From: Erinaceus europaeus
Lineage: Eukaryota > Chordata > Mammalia > Eulipotyphla > Erinaceidae
Assembly (NCBI RefSeq): GCF_950295315.1
Contig: NC_080168.1
Location: 66,721,254-66,785,253 of the forward strand
Direction of reading: 5' to 3'
Length of the DNA: 64,000 nucleotides
In this document: one piece after another, positions 22,139 through 31,474 of the stretch
Layout: the number at the start of each line of letters is the position of its first letter
How positions within the stretch are numbered: the stretch's first letter is position 1
Position numbers and translations under genes: made by a program
The notes under the pieces: model-generated
Database searches by the model: none
What the model saw: the letters and a program-made list of their open reading frames with translations, nothing else
What the model was told of the DNA's origin: nothing

Positions 22139-22303
22139 GGGGCTGGGTGGGGGTGCACCCGACTGAGCACAGGTGTTACTATGCACAAGGACCCAGGTTC
22201 AAACCCCCATTCCCTACTTGCAGTGGGGAAGCTTCATGAGTGATGAAGTAGGGTTCTGCTTCCTTCTCTGTCAATTTCTCTCTGTCCTATTAAAAAAAAA
22301 GGG

Positions 22304-22424
22304 GGGGGGCCAGGGTTGATAGCATAATGGTTATGCAAAGAGACTCTCATGCCTGAGGCTCCATAGTCCCAGGTTCAGTCCCCTGCACCACCACAAGCAA
22401 GAGCTGATCTCTGGTAAAAAGAAA
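22304..22424 (+). mobile_element. SINE-C nested in SINE-B2
   Basis: Sense SINE-C (gatagcataatggttatgca head) inserted in the A-rich linker of the SINE-B2. A GGAA-type microsatellite follows its tail. Confidence 0.75.
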
Positions 22425-22472
22425 GGAAGGAAGGAACGAAGGAAGGAAGGAAGGAGAAAGAAAGAAAGAAAA
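22425..22472. repeat. (GGAA/GAAA)n microsatellite
   Basis: Tetranucleotide purine repeat at the SINE-C tail. Confidence 0.85.
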
Positions 22473-22593
22473 AATGGCTACTGGTAGCAGTGGATTCATA
22501 GTGCCATGCCTGCACAGAGCCTCAGTGACAGCCCTGGTGGCACTAACAAGTAGAAGTAAAAACAATTCTCAAAATAATTTTAGTCCATACTCT

Positions 22594-23165
22594 CAGAGGG
22601 GGAGAAATGTTAGGGGAAGATGACCAGAGGACTCTGAACTTCAATTCCATCAGGATTCAGAGAGAGAAGAAAAAGCTTAAATAAAAAGGACACTCGGAAG
22701 TAATAAAAGGTGTAGCTGTGACTTAAAATGGAAGAGAAGGCAGGACCATAGGGGGAGAAAAAAAGGGCAAGGGGGCGGGTGGTGGTGCACCTGGTTGAGC
22801 ACATGTTACAGTGCTCAAGGACCCAGGTTCGAGTCCCTGCTCCCTACCTGTAGGGGGAAAGCTTTGCAAGTGGTGAAGCAGTGCTGCAGGTATCCCTCTG
22901 TCTCTCTCCCTCTCTACCACTCCCTTCCCTCTTGATTTCTGGCTGTCTCTATCCAATAAATATAAAGATAATGCAAGAAAAAAATTAAAAGGGCAAATTA
23001 TAGAAATAAGGCAAGTTATAGAAATAATAGCCCATATCTGTGACCTGGGAAAACGACTGCAGTTTCCAATGGAGGGAATGGGGACACAGAACTCAGGTGG
23101 TGGGAGTAGTGTGGAATTGTACCGCTGTTATTTTGTAAATCACTAATAAAAATACAAATAATAAT
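22594..23165 (+). mobile_element. L1 3' end, interrupted by SINE-A
   Basis: Sense L1-like 3' UTR at 22594-22762 and 22986-23165. Blocks gatgaccagaggactctgaa, atatctgtgacctgggaaaa and gtggaattgtaccgctgtta end in an A-rich tail. It is the sense counterpart of the fragment at 2128-2461. Confidence 0.65.
22770..22985 (+). mobile_element. SINE-A nested in L1
   Basis: Sense full-length SINE-A, flanked by aaaagggcaa repeats (about 22762-22771 and 22987-22996). Confidence 0.85.
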
Positions 23166-23875
23166 AGAAAAAATGGCTGCAGTGTTCCAGGGCCTCTGTC
23201 AGCTTTGGGGAGGTCAGCCCAGGGTCCACTCCTGGGAGTGGGGTGCTCCAGCTACTCCCCCTCCCCCCACCATGGGAGCCTCCCTCCTGTGCAGTGAGTA
23301 GAGCGAGTCTCAGAGTCGAGAAGCGAGGGAGGGAGGAAGATGCCAGCGGCCCTGCTGGATGGCTGGTCACGCCCAAGCCCAGGCAACACCAGAGGGACTG
23401 GACAGCAGAAGGCGTGGGTGCAGCCATGGGTGTGGGGGGCTTCAGGCCAGACATGTCCCAGCCCTGTGCAAATAGGGCGGCAGGGGAACCCCACCTGCAG
23501 GGGGCTAAGAGGCGGAGGGAGGGTGGAGACCCTGCTGGAGGGTGGGGACCCTGCTGCCCCTCCAGGCAGGCTCCTGGAAGAACAGACTTCCGGCCTGCAG
23601 GTGAGCCGGTGAGCGCCCCGCCCGCCACCTGGGGGCCCCACTCCCTCCCCACGCAGCACCCCTTCCCCACAGGACAGGGCGGGGTGTACCCGCAGGCCCA
23701 GCTCGGCGTCCCCGTGAGAACCGTCTCGGTGACAAGGCCTCAGGGTGGAGGCGGGGCACCCATGGGTGGGAGGGACGGGGCGGTGGAAACTGGGCTCCCT
23801 GGGGTGGGGGGTCCGTTGGAAGCCCTGGCCCGGGTTGGGAGGGTGGGTACGACTTCGCACGCGGGGTGAAGACCA
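23166..23875. other. Unique GC-rich sequence upstream of promoter block
   Basis: Start of a 2.4-kb SINE-free block. A donor-like cctgcag/gtgagcc occurs at 23602 on the plus strand, preceded 38 bases earlier by an acceptor-like ctgcccctccag. Frames are open on both strands because of composition. Confidence 0.35.
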
Positions 23876-24200
23876 GGGGATATGGGGTGGGCGGGCGCAG
23901 ACACGGGTGGGGCCTCGGGCGGTGGCGCAGGGTGGGACCTCGGAGTCATGGGCGGGGCTTTGGGGGACGGGGAATGTGGGCGGAGTCTCTGGGGGTGTGG
24001 GCGGGACCACGTGGTCGTGGGCGGGGACTCAGGCGGGAGGAGAGTGCTCGGAGCCTGGCCTCTGGCTAGGGCGCAATCTCGTGGCCTGTTGGGAACGCGG
24101 GGAGAGGCGTGGTCGTTGGGAAGGCGTGGTTTTGAACTGAGCTGGGGGGGCCTCTGAGTGGGCGTGACTTAGGGGGCGTGGCCCCAGGGCGGGGACAGGG
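23876..24200 (+). promoter_or_regulatory. GC-box-rich CpG promoter-like block
   Basis: At least five GC boxes of the gggcgg type are seen (about 23950, 23978, 23999, 24019 and 24187), with related gggcgtgg motifs and a CACGTG E-box at 24008-24013. The block has many CpGs and no TATA box. It lies directly upstream of an ATG in a strong Kozak context. Sp1/KLF-type factors bind such boxes in other genes. Activity here is inferred. Confidence 0.5.
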
Positions 24201-24261
24201 AACGCGAGTCGCTCGGGACTCTGGCGGCTGGTCAGTGTTGCGCTCCGACCCCCTCCCAGCC

Positions 24262-24451
24262 ATGGAGGCGGTGCCCCGCGCCCGCGGCCCATCGCAGCAA
24301 CCCGAGGGCCCCAGCTTTCGGCGCGTGGCTGTCCGCCGGAGATCTGACGGCTCCTACCTGCCGTCCGGGGCGCCCCGGCCCTGGACACGGCCCCCTGCAA
24401 TCGCGGGCCGCCTCCCAGCCTCAGGGGCCCCCGGCGCCGCCGACGGAGCAG
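24262..24451 (+). CDS. Candidate first coding exon, unknown protein
   Basis: The ATG at 24262 has a strong Kozak context (ccagccatggagg). The frame stays open for 63 codons to a good donor (gagcag/gtgagc) at 24451/24452 and leaves one base of a split codon. The peptide is basic and Ser/Pro/Arg-rich, with no signal peptide or membrane segment. A notable segment is FRRVAVRRRSDGSYLPSG. I do not recognise the family. The CpG block just upstream supports a real transcription start. The next exon was not found in this window with confidence. Confidence 0.4.
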
Positions 24452-24502
24452 GTGAGCGGGGGGTGCGGGACTGTGCAGGTGACAGAATCGTCCGCGCAGG
24501 TG

Positions 24503-24775
24503 AGGGGAGCAAGGTGAGGGAGCAAGAGGGCCCAGCGGGTGAAGTGATCTCGCGAGTGAGGTGACCCCGCGGGTGAGGTGACCGTGAAGGTGAGGGGACC
24601 GCGGGCAAGGGGACCCCGCTGGTGAGGTGACTGAAAGTGAGGGGACCAGGCAGGTGAAGTGACCCCGCTGGTGCGGTGACCGTGAGGGTGAGGGAACCGG
24701 GCTTGTGTGGTGAGTGATGGTACAGGTGAGGGGATATCGCAGGTGAGGGGACCCCGCGGGTGAGGGGACCTCGGG
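24503..24775 (+). repeat. Minisatellite of splice-donor-like units
   Basis: Degenerate tandem array of about 14-20-base units built on gcgggtgaggtgacc and ggtgaggggacc. It contains over ten ggtgag(g/t) strings, each resembling a 5' splice site. It begins about 50 bases after the candidate exon donor. Confidence 0.8.
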
Positions 24776-24899
24776 GAGACCTCGGGCTGCAGACAAGCGC
24801 AGGGAGTCCCCAGGCCCTGCCCTGAGCGCGTCCTGGAGCCGGAAGTGGCCGAGGGTCCAAGGGGCCGGCTCCTAGGGGACCTCCCTGGCCCTGACTCAC

Positions 24900-25017
24900 C
24901 CGCCGCCTGCACCTGCTGCATCCCCTGCATGCTGCTGCCCAGCACCCCGGGGCAGGCCGGGGCCGGGGACAGAGGGTAGGGACAGGGCCAAGCTGCAGGC
25001 TGGGCTGGTGCAGAGCC
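24900..25017 (-). CDS. Candidate minus-strand exon (weak)
   Basis: On the minus strand, an acceptor-like gtctcctcccag precedes the segment and a gtgagt donor follows it. One frame is open for 39 codons, Ala/Pro/Cys-rich at first and ending VLGSSMQGMQQVQAA. No family is recognised. It would overlap, in the opposite direction, the intron of the plus-strand candidate. Chance is possible in this GC-rich DNA. Confidence 0.2.
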
Positions 25018-25019
25018 CT

Positions 25020-25614
25020 GGGAGGAGACCCTGGGACATTGCTCCTGTGAGCCCTGGTCTACAGGGCCTCAGGCACAGGGTACTGGGAGCTGGGTCACAC
25101 CAACCGCCTGGTGCTCTGCCCAGTGCCCCCCCCCCAAAAAAAAAAAAAACTCTACAGGACTGAGCATGTGGTTCTCCCTGAGCACCCCAATTCCACCACT
25201 GCAGGATTCCCCCCTTACACTGTGCTCTGGACCCGCCAGCCCTGGAGGAAGGGCAGCTCTGCGTGGACATGGTGCCCTTCTCCCCTTCCTTTTTCTGGCT
25301 GTTACCCCTGTAGCAGACTTCCTTTCCCCTGCAGCCACCCTCATCCGTCCCCACCCCCGCCTGTCCTCAGGGACTGGGAGTTCAGGCTGCTCCTCTGCGG
25401 TGGGCAGGCCCAGGCCCTACTGATCCCTCCCAGGGTATGTCCCCTGTGGCCCTGTGTGACATTCCTCCCAGAGGTGCCCTTTTCCATTGGTGCCCGTAGA
25501 TAGTGGGATAGATAGCAGAGAATGGCTTCTGGAGAGCTCCCAGCTATGGGCCAGACCTTCCAGTGCCTAGTCCTCCCCAGCCAGCTGGTCCTCCATAGGA
25601 CAATGTCTCTCTTT
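25020..25614. other. Unique sequence with C- and A-run
   Basis: Unique. It contains a C10-A15 type run near 25127-25150. No exon is supported. Confidence 0.35.
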
Positions 25615-25908
25615 AAAAAAAATTTTTTAAATTAATTTATTTATTCCCTTTTTTGTCCTTATTTTTATTGTTGTAGTAGTTATTATTGTTGTTATTGATG
25701 TTGTTGTCAGATAGGACAGAGAGAAATGGAGAGAGGAGGGGAAGACAGAGGAAGGGTGAGATAGACACCTGCAGACCTGCTTCACTGCCTGTGAAGCGAC
25801 TCCCCTGCAGGTGGGGAGCCGGGGGCTTGAACCGGGATCCTTATGCCAGTCCTTGTGCATGGTGCCACATGTGCTTAACCTGCTGTGCTACCTACCATCG
25901 GACTCCCT
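25609..25908 (-). mobile_element. SINE-B copy, full length
   Basis: Antisense SINE-B with target duplication ggacaatgtct at 25598-25608 and 25909-25919. Confidence 0.9.
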
Positions 25909-25929
25909 GGACAATGTCTTTTAATCAGG

Positions 25930-26032
25930 TTCTTTTCCTGCCTGAGGCCTGAGGGCCCAGGTTCAATCACAGCACTGCCACAGCCAGAGCTGAGCAGGAC
26001 TCTGGGGAAAATGATGATGATGATGATGATAG
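25930..26032 (+). mobile_element. SINE-C copy
   Basis: Sense SINE-C, 5' truncated, with a GAT-repeat tail. Confidence 0.75.
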
Positions 26033-26160
26033 TGGGACTGGGGAGACAATGTAATGATTCCACAAATGACTCTTCTGCCTGAGGCTCTATGGTCCCAGGT
26101 TCAATTCCCAGTACCACCCTGAGCCAGAACTGAGCAGGGAGGGCTCTGCTCAGTCTTTCA
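26033..26160 (+). mobile_element. SINE-C copy
   Basis: Sense SINE-C, starting gggactggggagacaatgta. It sits head-to-tail behind the previous copy. Confidence 0.75.
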
Positions 26161-26210
26161 TTAATTTTTAAAAAAATATCAAAAGCAAAATGAATTACTA
26201 CATATATCTT

Positions 26211-26466
26211 TTTTCTTTTGCCACCAAGGTCATCACTGGGACTCAGTTCCTGCATGACTTCATCACTCTGGTCATTCCCTCCCCCCCTTTTTTTTGGTTT
26301 TGATAGAGGGATAGAGACAGAAAAGAGAAGGGAGGGGGAGGCAGAGAGGTTTATGCAGCTTCTGCCCTGCAAGTGGGGACCAGGGGCTTGAGCCGGGATC
26401 CTTGAGCGGGCCATTGTGATTGGTTCTATGTGCGCTTAACTTGTTGAGCCACTGCCTGACCCCCCC
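26211..26466 (-). mobile_element. SINE-B2 copy
   Basis: Antisense SINE-B2 with a diverged 3' module (gccaccaaggtcatcactgg) and a B-like head. Confidence 0.75.
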
Positions 26467-26613
26467 AAAATTATTATTTTTATTACTATGAGAGAGTCAA
26501 AGAGAAATAGGTCAAGAAAGGGGGAGAGGGAGAGAGAGACACATGCCTGCAACACTGTTTCACCGCTTGTGAAGCCTGCAGGTGGGGACCAGGGGCCTCA
26601 AAATGGGTCCTTG
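26467..26613 (-). mobile_element. SINE-A copy, left part (target of the provirus)
   Basis: Antisense SINE-A tail and body, broken at gggtccttg. The remaining head is at 30935-30985 across the provirus. The string tccttg occurs on both sides (26608-26613 and 30935-30940). Confidence 0.85.
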
Positions 26614-27092
26614 TGCCAGGCTAGCTTCGCAGGTGGGAGAGAGGATCCAGGAACTCGTGGCAGCATGGTAATACAACTCTTTATTCACACGGGAACGCCC
26701 CAGAGTCAGGTGTGAGCACAGTGGGTTAAGCCATGTGGCGCCAAACTGCAATGGCCACCTCCAGCTCTGAACACCAGCCCCTCTCCAGGTTGGGAAGCAG
26801 GAGAGAAAAGAGAGTGAAACCAGGAACAGAAATGGGTTTTATGGGATAAAATTGGAAGTAGCGAGTCAGAAACGGAAATGGCTAGGAAAGGGAGAGGCAA
26901 AAGGCATGCTATGGGTAGGTGGAAGCGTCCTTAGCAACTGTTGTGATGTCTTTAACTGGTGGGATTAATTAACACCCTGCAGGCAGGGCGGGTCTTGAGG
27001 TAGAAAGAAGATAGATCAGGCAAAACAATGATTATGTAAATAGGCCATAGTGTCAGCAATGGAGGATGGAGCTGGGGGGGGGCTGCCCAATA
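26614..27092 (-). repeat. 3' LTR of the provirus
   Basis: 479 bp, matching 30456-30934. On the minus strand it carries a CATAAAA TATA-like box (near 26835) and, about 150 bases further on, an AATAAA (complement tttatt at 26680-26685). This fits U3-R-U5 order. The U3 end reads TATTGGGC here instead of TGTTGGGC. Confidence 0.9.
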
Positions 27093-27109
27093 TCTTCCCC
27101 TTTCTTTTT
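27093..27109 (-). promoter_or_regulatory. Polypurine tract of the provirus
   Basis: The minus strand reads AAAAAGAAAGGGGAAGA directly before the LTR start. This is the usual primer site for plus-strand DNA synthesis. Confidence 0.8.
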
Positions 27110-27298
27110 ATCCAATGGCCATAATATCAGGAATGCGGGGTGCTTTGTGAGGCAGGGAGTCTGATAGGACAAAGCACACCTTTGGGGTTACTACTGTCCC
27201 TCCTTGCTCAACCTCTCAGTAGAGAGAGACTAACAGGATTGACACACTCTACAGGTTCAAGCCCTGCCAAGCTCAACCACATCTTCACAATTTCCTGA

Positions 27299-27316
27299 CA
27301 TCTCCCTCTTTCTAAT
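27299..27316 (-). promoter_or_regulatory. Second polypurine-tract-like site
   Basis: The minus strand reads TAGAAAGAGGGAGA followed by TGTCAGG, which resembles a polypurine tract joined to an LTR start. The flanking atggccata string is shared with the functional tract at about 27115. Confidence 0.4.
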
Positions 27317-28836
27317 GGCCATATATAAATGGGTCAATGTCTGTAAAAGACTCCATTTCTGTCAGAGAAATGGCACTGTAGGGGTGAACTTATATTGTGC
27401 AGGCGTTTTTAAAAGAACTGGAATAAGACAGAGAGTGATAAGTAAGAGTAGCAAGGGACAGTGTGAGACTGAAGAGAGGCCTGGTAGGCAGAGAGGGGCT
27501 GCCTGATGGCCAGAAAGGGGGCGCTGCCTGATAGGCAGAGGAGTGGGGGCCTGATAGGCTGAGGAGCAAGAGGGGTGATCTGGTGTTGCAGAGTCCTGAG
27601 ACAGCTGGCTGCAAAGTCCATGGACTGCTACAGTCAGTCCTCGAGAAGTCCAGCAGTGTAAAGGGAGTGTCCAAAGGTGTAACAGCAAGTCTGATAGAAG
27701 CGTCAGTCTAATGTCAATGACCAGGGGAAGAAATGCCACACGTCCATCTCGATGGGGGAGGACAGCCACTGGAACTTTGCTTCTCTGTAGAGAGTGAGCT
27801 GAAACCTCCAAAAGGTGACAGGTGAAGCAGAAGCAAGAAGGACAGACAGAGATGGGTGAGAGAAAGGAAGTAAGAAAGTTCTGTCCTTGGAGTCTATGAA
27901 TCAGGTTTTTCAGATTGTGTCAGGTCACATCATGGGTTTTGGGGAGGCACTGTAGTTGTGCCATCTTGTGGGTGATGTCAGAGGACAGGGGTCCAAATGG
28001 ATTTCCAGGGACTCCTGTGAAAGAAACACATATAAATCTGCTTCCCATGGTTAGCAGGGCATCTGATTCAAATTTTTATAAATATTAAAAGAGGTTTAAT
28101 GTAGTTAGTGCCTTAGCCAACTGAATATTGGGGGGATGTATCCCCCTATTTTTCTTTACTTAATTGGGCCTAGGTGTTTGGCAGGCCTTCTCAACAACTG
28201 TTTGTCTTTGGGGCTTGTAAGGGATGTCTGTGATATGGATGATGTTATAAAGGAAAAAAGTCTTTAAATTGTTGGCTGACAAAGGCAGGCCTATAGTGGC
28301 AAAACGAGATACACCAGTTAAGTGTAGAAAAATATGTGAATGTTGTTGTTAATTTACATAAGTTGTATATGAGGGAACTTCTTATATAGTTTAATATCTT
28401 ACCATATGAGCAGATGCTTTTTCATGTGAAGACTTGACAGTTGTAATTCACTTACTTGTGAAAAAAAGATAAAACTTGTAACAAGTTAGAAGTTTACTAT
28501 AATTGATAACTTGATGATTATAATTGGCTTAAGTATCTTTGTAATTTTGGAAGGCCTTTTTAGTATGATTTTAAGGTTGTTTAAACAATTTAAGTGCAAT
28601 AAAATGTAGAAAGGTAAAGAGAAGAATCATTGTTAGAAGCCTCAGTCATGAGAATCATTAGCATAACCATTGTATGATCTATCACTCACCTGGTTCTACT
28701 TCTTTAATTGAGAAGGTATATGAGAGCTTTACATATCAATAGCGTCTTTTCTACCTTTTGTTACATCCATTTAAGATGGAGACACACTCTAGGTGTGTGC
28801 AGGATCTTCAGACCAGATTGAGTTAAAATATATTTA

Positions 28837-28978
28837 TTTTTAACTAATTTTTGCCTTAGACTTTAAAAAAACTCAGGTTACTTAGAGATGTTAGTGATAT
28901 ATTGATTTTTAACTATTTTTTACCTTAGACTTTAAACAAACTCAGGTTACTTACTTATAGAGTTAACACGTTAGTGAC
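28837..28978. repeat. Tandem duplication of about 70 bp in the provirus
   Basis: 28837-28905 and 28906-28978 are diverged copies sharing tttttaacta, ccttagactttaaa and aactcaggttactta. Confidence 0.8.
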
Positions 28979-29616
28979 AATGTTTTTTGTTTTTTTTTTA
29001 GAACATTCACAATGTCAGATTGATGCTAGAGTTGTTGTGGATTAATTTCCACAAGATAGTTCAAAGGGCACTTTTGGGGGCCTCCAAAAGTATCCTGTAT
29101 AGAGAATTTGTATTTTAATTTTGGAGATGATGAGTTGTCACATTAAATATTTAGACTTTTACCTTAAATACTCAGTTACTTTAGCAAATTAATTTTACCT
29201 TTATAAGAATTGTGTTGAAAATTCCTTCATTTAACTCTGCCTGGTAAGAAAATAGCTTCAAAGTTACACTTTTAACCTTAAAGTTAATGTTTACCAAACT
29301 TGAAACACACACATAACATGCAGTCTATAACACACAGGAGGAGAAAAACTTTTGTTATGAAGACATATCATTTCAAACATGAATTTAGATCTGTACTGTC
29401 TTAGTTGAACCATCTTTACTCACACAGTTTAAGACTAAACATTTCACATTTATACCAAGACTAAAAAAAAAAATCAAAAGAGGAAAAACCAAATTTTTTG
29501 GACTGTTTCTGGACGTCCAGCATTTTTATGTAAAGTTAATTAAGTTTCAGAGTACTCTGAGCAAAATAGGTCATACAAAAATTTGGTCATTCAACTCACT
29601 CACAAAACACAACTGA

Positions 29617-29780
29617 GGGTGGGGGAGACAGCATAATGGTTATGCAAACAGACTCTCAAGCCTGAGGCTTCTAAATCCCAGGTTCAATCCTCCACACCAC
29701 CATAAACCAGAGCTGAGCAGTGCTCTGGTGTTTCTCTCTCTGTGTCTCTCTCTCTGCATCTCTCTGAAAATAAAAAAACA
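29617..29780 (+). mobile_element. SINE-C nested in the provirus
   Basis: Sense full-length SINE-C with a CT-rich tail. It has a 13-bp target duplication (aaaacacaactga) at 29604-29616 and 29781-29793. It inserted after the provirus. Confidence 0.92.
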
Positions 29781-30385
29781 AAAACACAACTGAAAGCAGA
29801 GGGGGCAGACAGCAAGCTTAAAATATTCAGAGAGATTAAGGAAAGAGAAGTGGTAGGGAGGTTTTGTTTTTTTGGCTCTGTGAACCAGATTTTTTAGATC
29901 TCGCTATGTTGCATTATGAGTCCGGGAGGGTGTCCTACTTCCAGCAAGTAGCAAGTTGGGGGGGACAGGCTCGGGAGTTTTTACTTTCTCTAGAAAGCAT
30001 GTAAGGTGCTGGCAAGCAGAATGACCTGTTCCCTTAAATCTTGGATTGCAGCCTCAATGTCCCTTAGACTGGGGCTGTTTCTCAAATTAGAGTCGCTCTT
30101 CTCCATGGGAGATATGGGAGGGGGAGTCTAGGAAGCCCCAGGGGAAATCTCCACACATCTCCCAAGCTCTACGATCACGGTCAAGAGGAACCAAGGTGTG
30201 GCCCAGAGCAAAATGTCCCAGAGACAGAGAAGCTGTCTAGAGAAAAAGGAATAAAGGGTTTGGGAAACCTCTTCATAAGGAGGAAGGTCGCCCATGGTGA
30301 GGGATCTCAGAAAAATAAGAAGAGGGAGAAAAAGAACCGCAGTGCCTTTGTAAAACACAAGGCTGCAGAGAGACAAGTGGTTGTA

Positions 30386-30395
30386 TACTTACCTG
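30386..30395 (-). promoter_or_regulatory. Consensus 5' splice site in the proviral leader
   Basis: The minus strand reads CCAGGTAAGT about 60 bases after the 5' LTR. It is a near-perfect donor where retroviruses carry their major splice donor. Confidence 0.5.
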
Positions 30396-30434
30396 GGGTG
30401 CCTTCCTACGTCTGCCTCTTGTGTGGAGCCAGTG

Positions 30435-30452
30435 GCCCTATGTTGGGCTCCA
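30435..30452 (-). promoter_or_regulatory. Primer-binding site, tRNA-Lys type
   Basis: The minus strand reads TGGAGCCCAACATAGGGC three bases after the LTR. It matches the lysine tRNA (Lys-1,2) primer site at 15 of 18 positions, from memory of that consensus. Confidence 0.75.
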
Positions 30453-30455
30453 GAA

Positions 30456-30934
30456 TGCTGAGATAGCTTCGCTGGCAGTAGAGAGGATCCAGGAACTTGT
30501 GGCGGCGTGGTAATACAATTCTTTATTCACATGGTAATACTCCAAAGTCGGGTGTGAGCACAGTGGGTTAAGCCATGTGGCGCCAAACTGCAATGGCCAC
30601 CTCCAGCTCTGCACACCAGCCCCTCTCCAGGTTGGGACGGAGAGAAAAGAGAGTGAAACCAGGAACAAAAGTGGGTTTTATGGGATAAAACCGGAAGTGA
30701 CGAGTCGGAAACGGAAATGGCTAGGAAAGGGGGTGGAGAGAGGCAAAAGGCATGCTGGAAAGGTAGAAGCGTCCTTAGCAACTGTTGTGATGTCTTTAAC
30801 TGGTGGGATTAATTAACACCCTGCAGGCAGGGCGGGTCTTGAGGTAGAAAGAAGATAGATCAGGCAAAACAGTGATTATTGTAAATAGGCCATAGTGTCA
30901 GCAATGGAGGATGGAGCACGGGGGCTGCCCAACA
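30456..30934 (-). repeat. 5' LTR of the provirus
   Basis: 479 bp, with ends TGTTGGGC...TCTCAGCA on the minus strand. The AATAAA complement is at 30522-30527. It carries the same SINE-B-like segment as the other LTR (30556-30595). Confidence 0.9.
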
Positions 30935-30985
30935 TCCTTGTGCATTGGTAACATGTGTGTTCCATAGGGTGTGCCCTCTGCCCCA
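30935..30985 (-). mobile_element. SINE-A copy, right part after the provirus
   Basis: Head complement of the SINE-A begun at 26467, resuming with tccttgtgcattggtaacat. Confidence 0.8.
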
Positions 30986-31474
30986 GTTATATGTACTTCA
31001 AAAATGTGCTATTTCCTCAGGCACTTGACAAGCCTGCTAGGGGCATTCATGGCCAAGCTCTGCTTCCCAGTCTTTCTCTGCAGGCACTCCTCCTGACCTC
31101 AGGAAGAGGGGCGTCAGCCAGCACCTGGGGTGAGAGTGAGGCCTGAGCAGAACCACGAGGAGTTGCTGGCCTTTGCTGTGTGTCCCCCCAGCCTGGGTCC
31201 CCAGCCTGAGTGACAGCTGTGCTGCTTCTCAGGCTCTAGGCCCTGCAGCCTGTGTATGAGGGTTTCACCCCCCCTTGCCCTGGTTGTGCCCTGACCCCTG
31301 GTCTCACTGAAGGCGGGGCGGTGAGCAGGGAGCCCAGAGCTGCAGGAAGCAGATCTGAGAGCAAAGTCTAGGAGGTGGAAACAGGAAGTCTTCCCAGTGT
31401 ACGGGGCAGAGAGTGCTGGGGACACGCCTGCCTGCCTACGCCCCTTCATGGTGTACTGAGGGTAAGGAGTCAGC
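30986..31474. other. Unique sequence
   Basis: Unique and GC-rich. No gene recognised. Confidence 0.35.

Larger units (their letters stand above)
22139..22552 (+). mobile_element. SINE-B2 copy split by SINE-C
   Basis: Sense SINE-B2. Head and body lie at 22139-22301 and the 3' module (atggctactggtagcagtgg) resumes at about 22473-22552. Confidence 0.75.
27093..30455 (-). pseudogene. Proviral internal region, no intact genes
   Basis: 3.36 kb, AT-rich in contrast to the flanks. Frames are short. A minus-strand frame of about 80 codons lies soon after the leader (30376-30128). Another of about 149 codons near the 3' end (27811-27362) contains a hydrophobic run (PLLLLLITLCLIPVLL). The latter could be a remnant of an envelope membrane span or chance. 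The region also holds a tandem duplication (28837-28978) and a SINE-C insertion (29617-29780). No catalytic retroviral motif is seen. Confidence 0.55.
26614..30934 (-). mobile_element. Complete LTR provirus, non-autonomous (ERVK-like)
   Basis: Reverse-oriented endogenous retrovirus. Two LTRs of 479 bp each enclose 3363 bp of internal sequence. It is flanked by a perfect 6-bp target duplication (tccttg). The LTR termini are TG...CA-type, with one changed terminal base at the inner end of the left LTR. A primer-binding site adjoins the right LTR and a polypurine tract adjoins the left LTR. A 6-bp duplication and a lysine-tRNA primer site are typical of betaretrovirus-like (class II) elements. 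The internal part is AT-rich with frequent stops, and no gag, protease, polymerase or envelope domain could be recognised. It was therefore probably mobilised by proteins from elsewhere. The two LTRs differ at roughly 35-40 positions by eye, so the insertion is not recent. Confidence 0.9.

Noticed and set aside
24029..24899. Long minus-strand frames of 181-255 codons
   Set aside because: They translate the donor-like minisatellite and CpG block in reverse and give repetitive Ser/Pro/His peptides.
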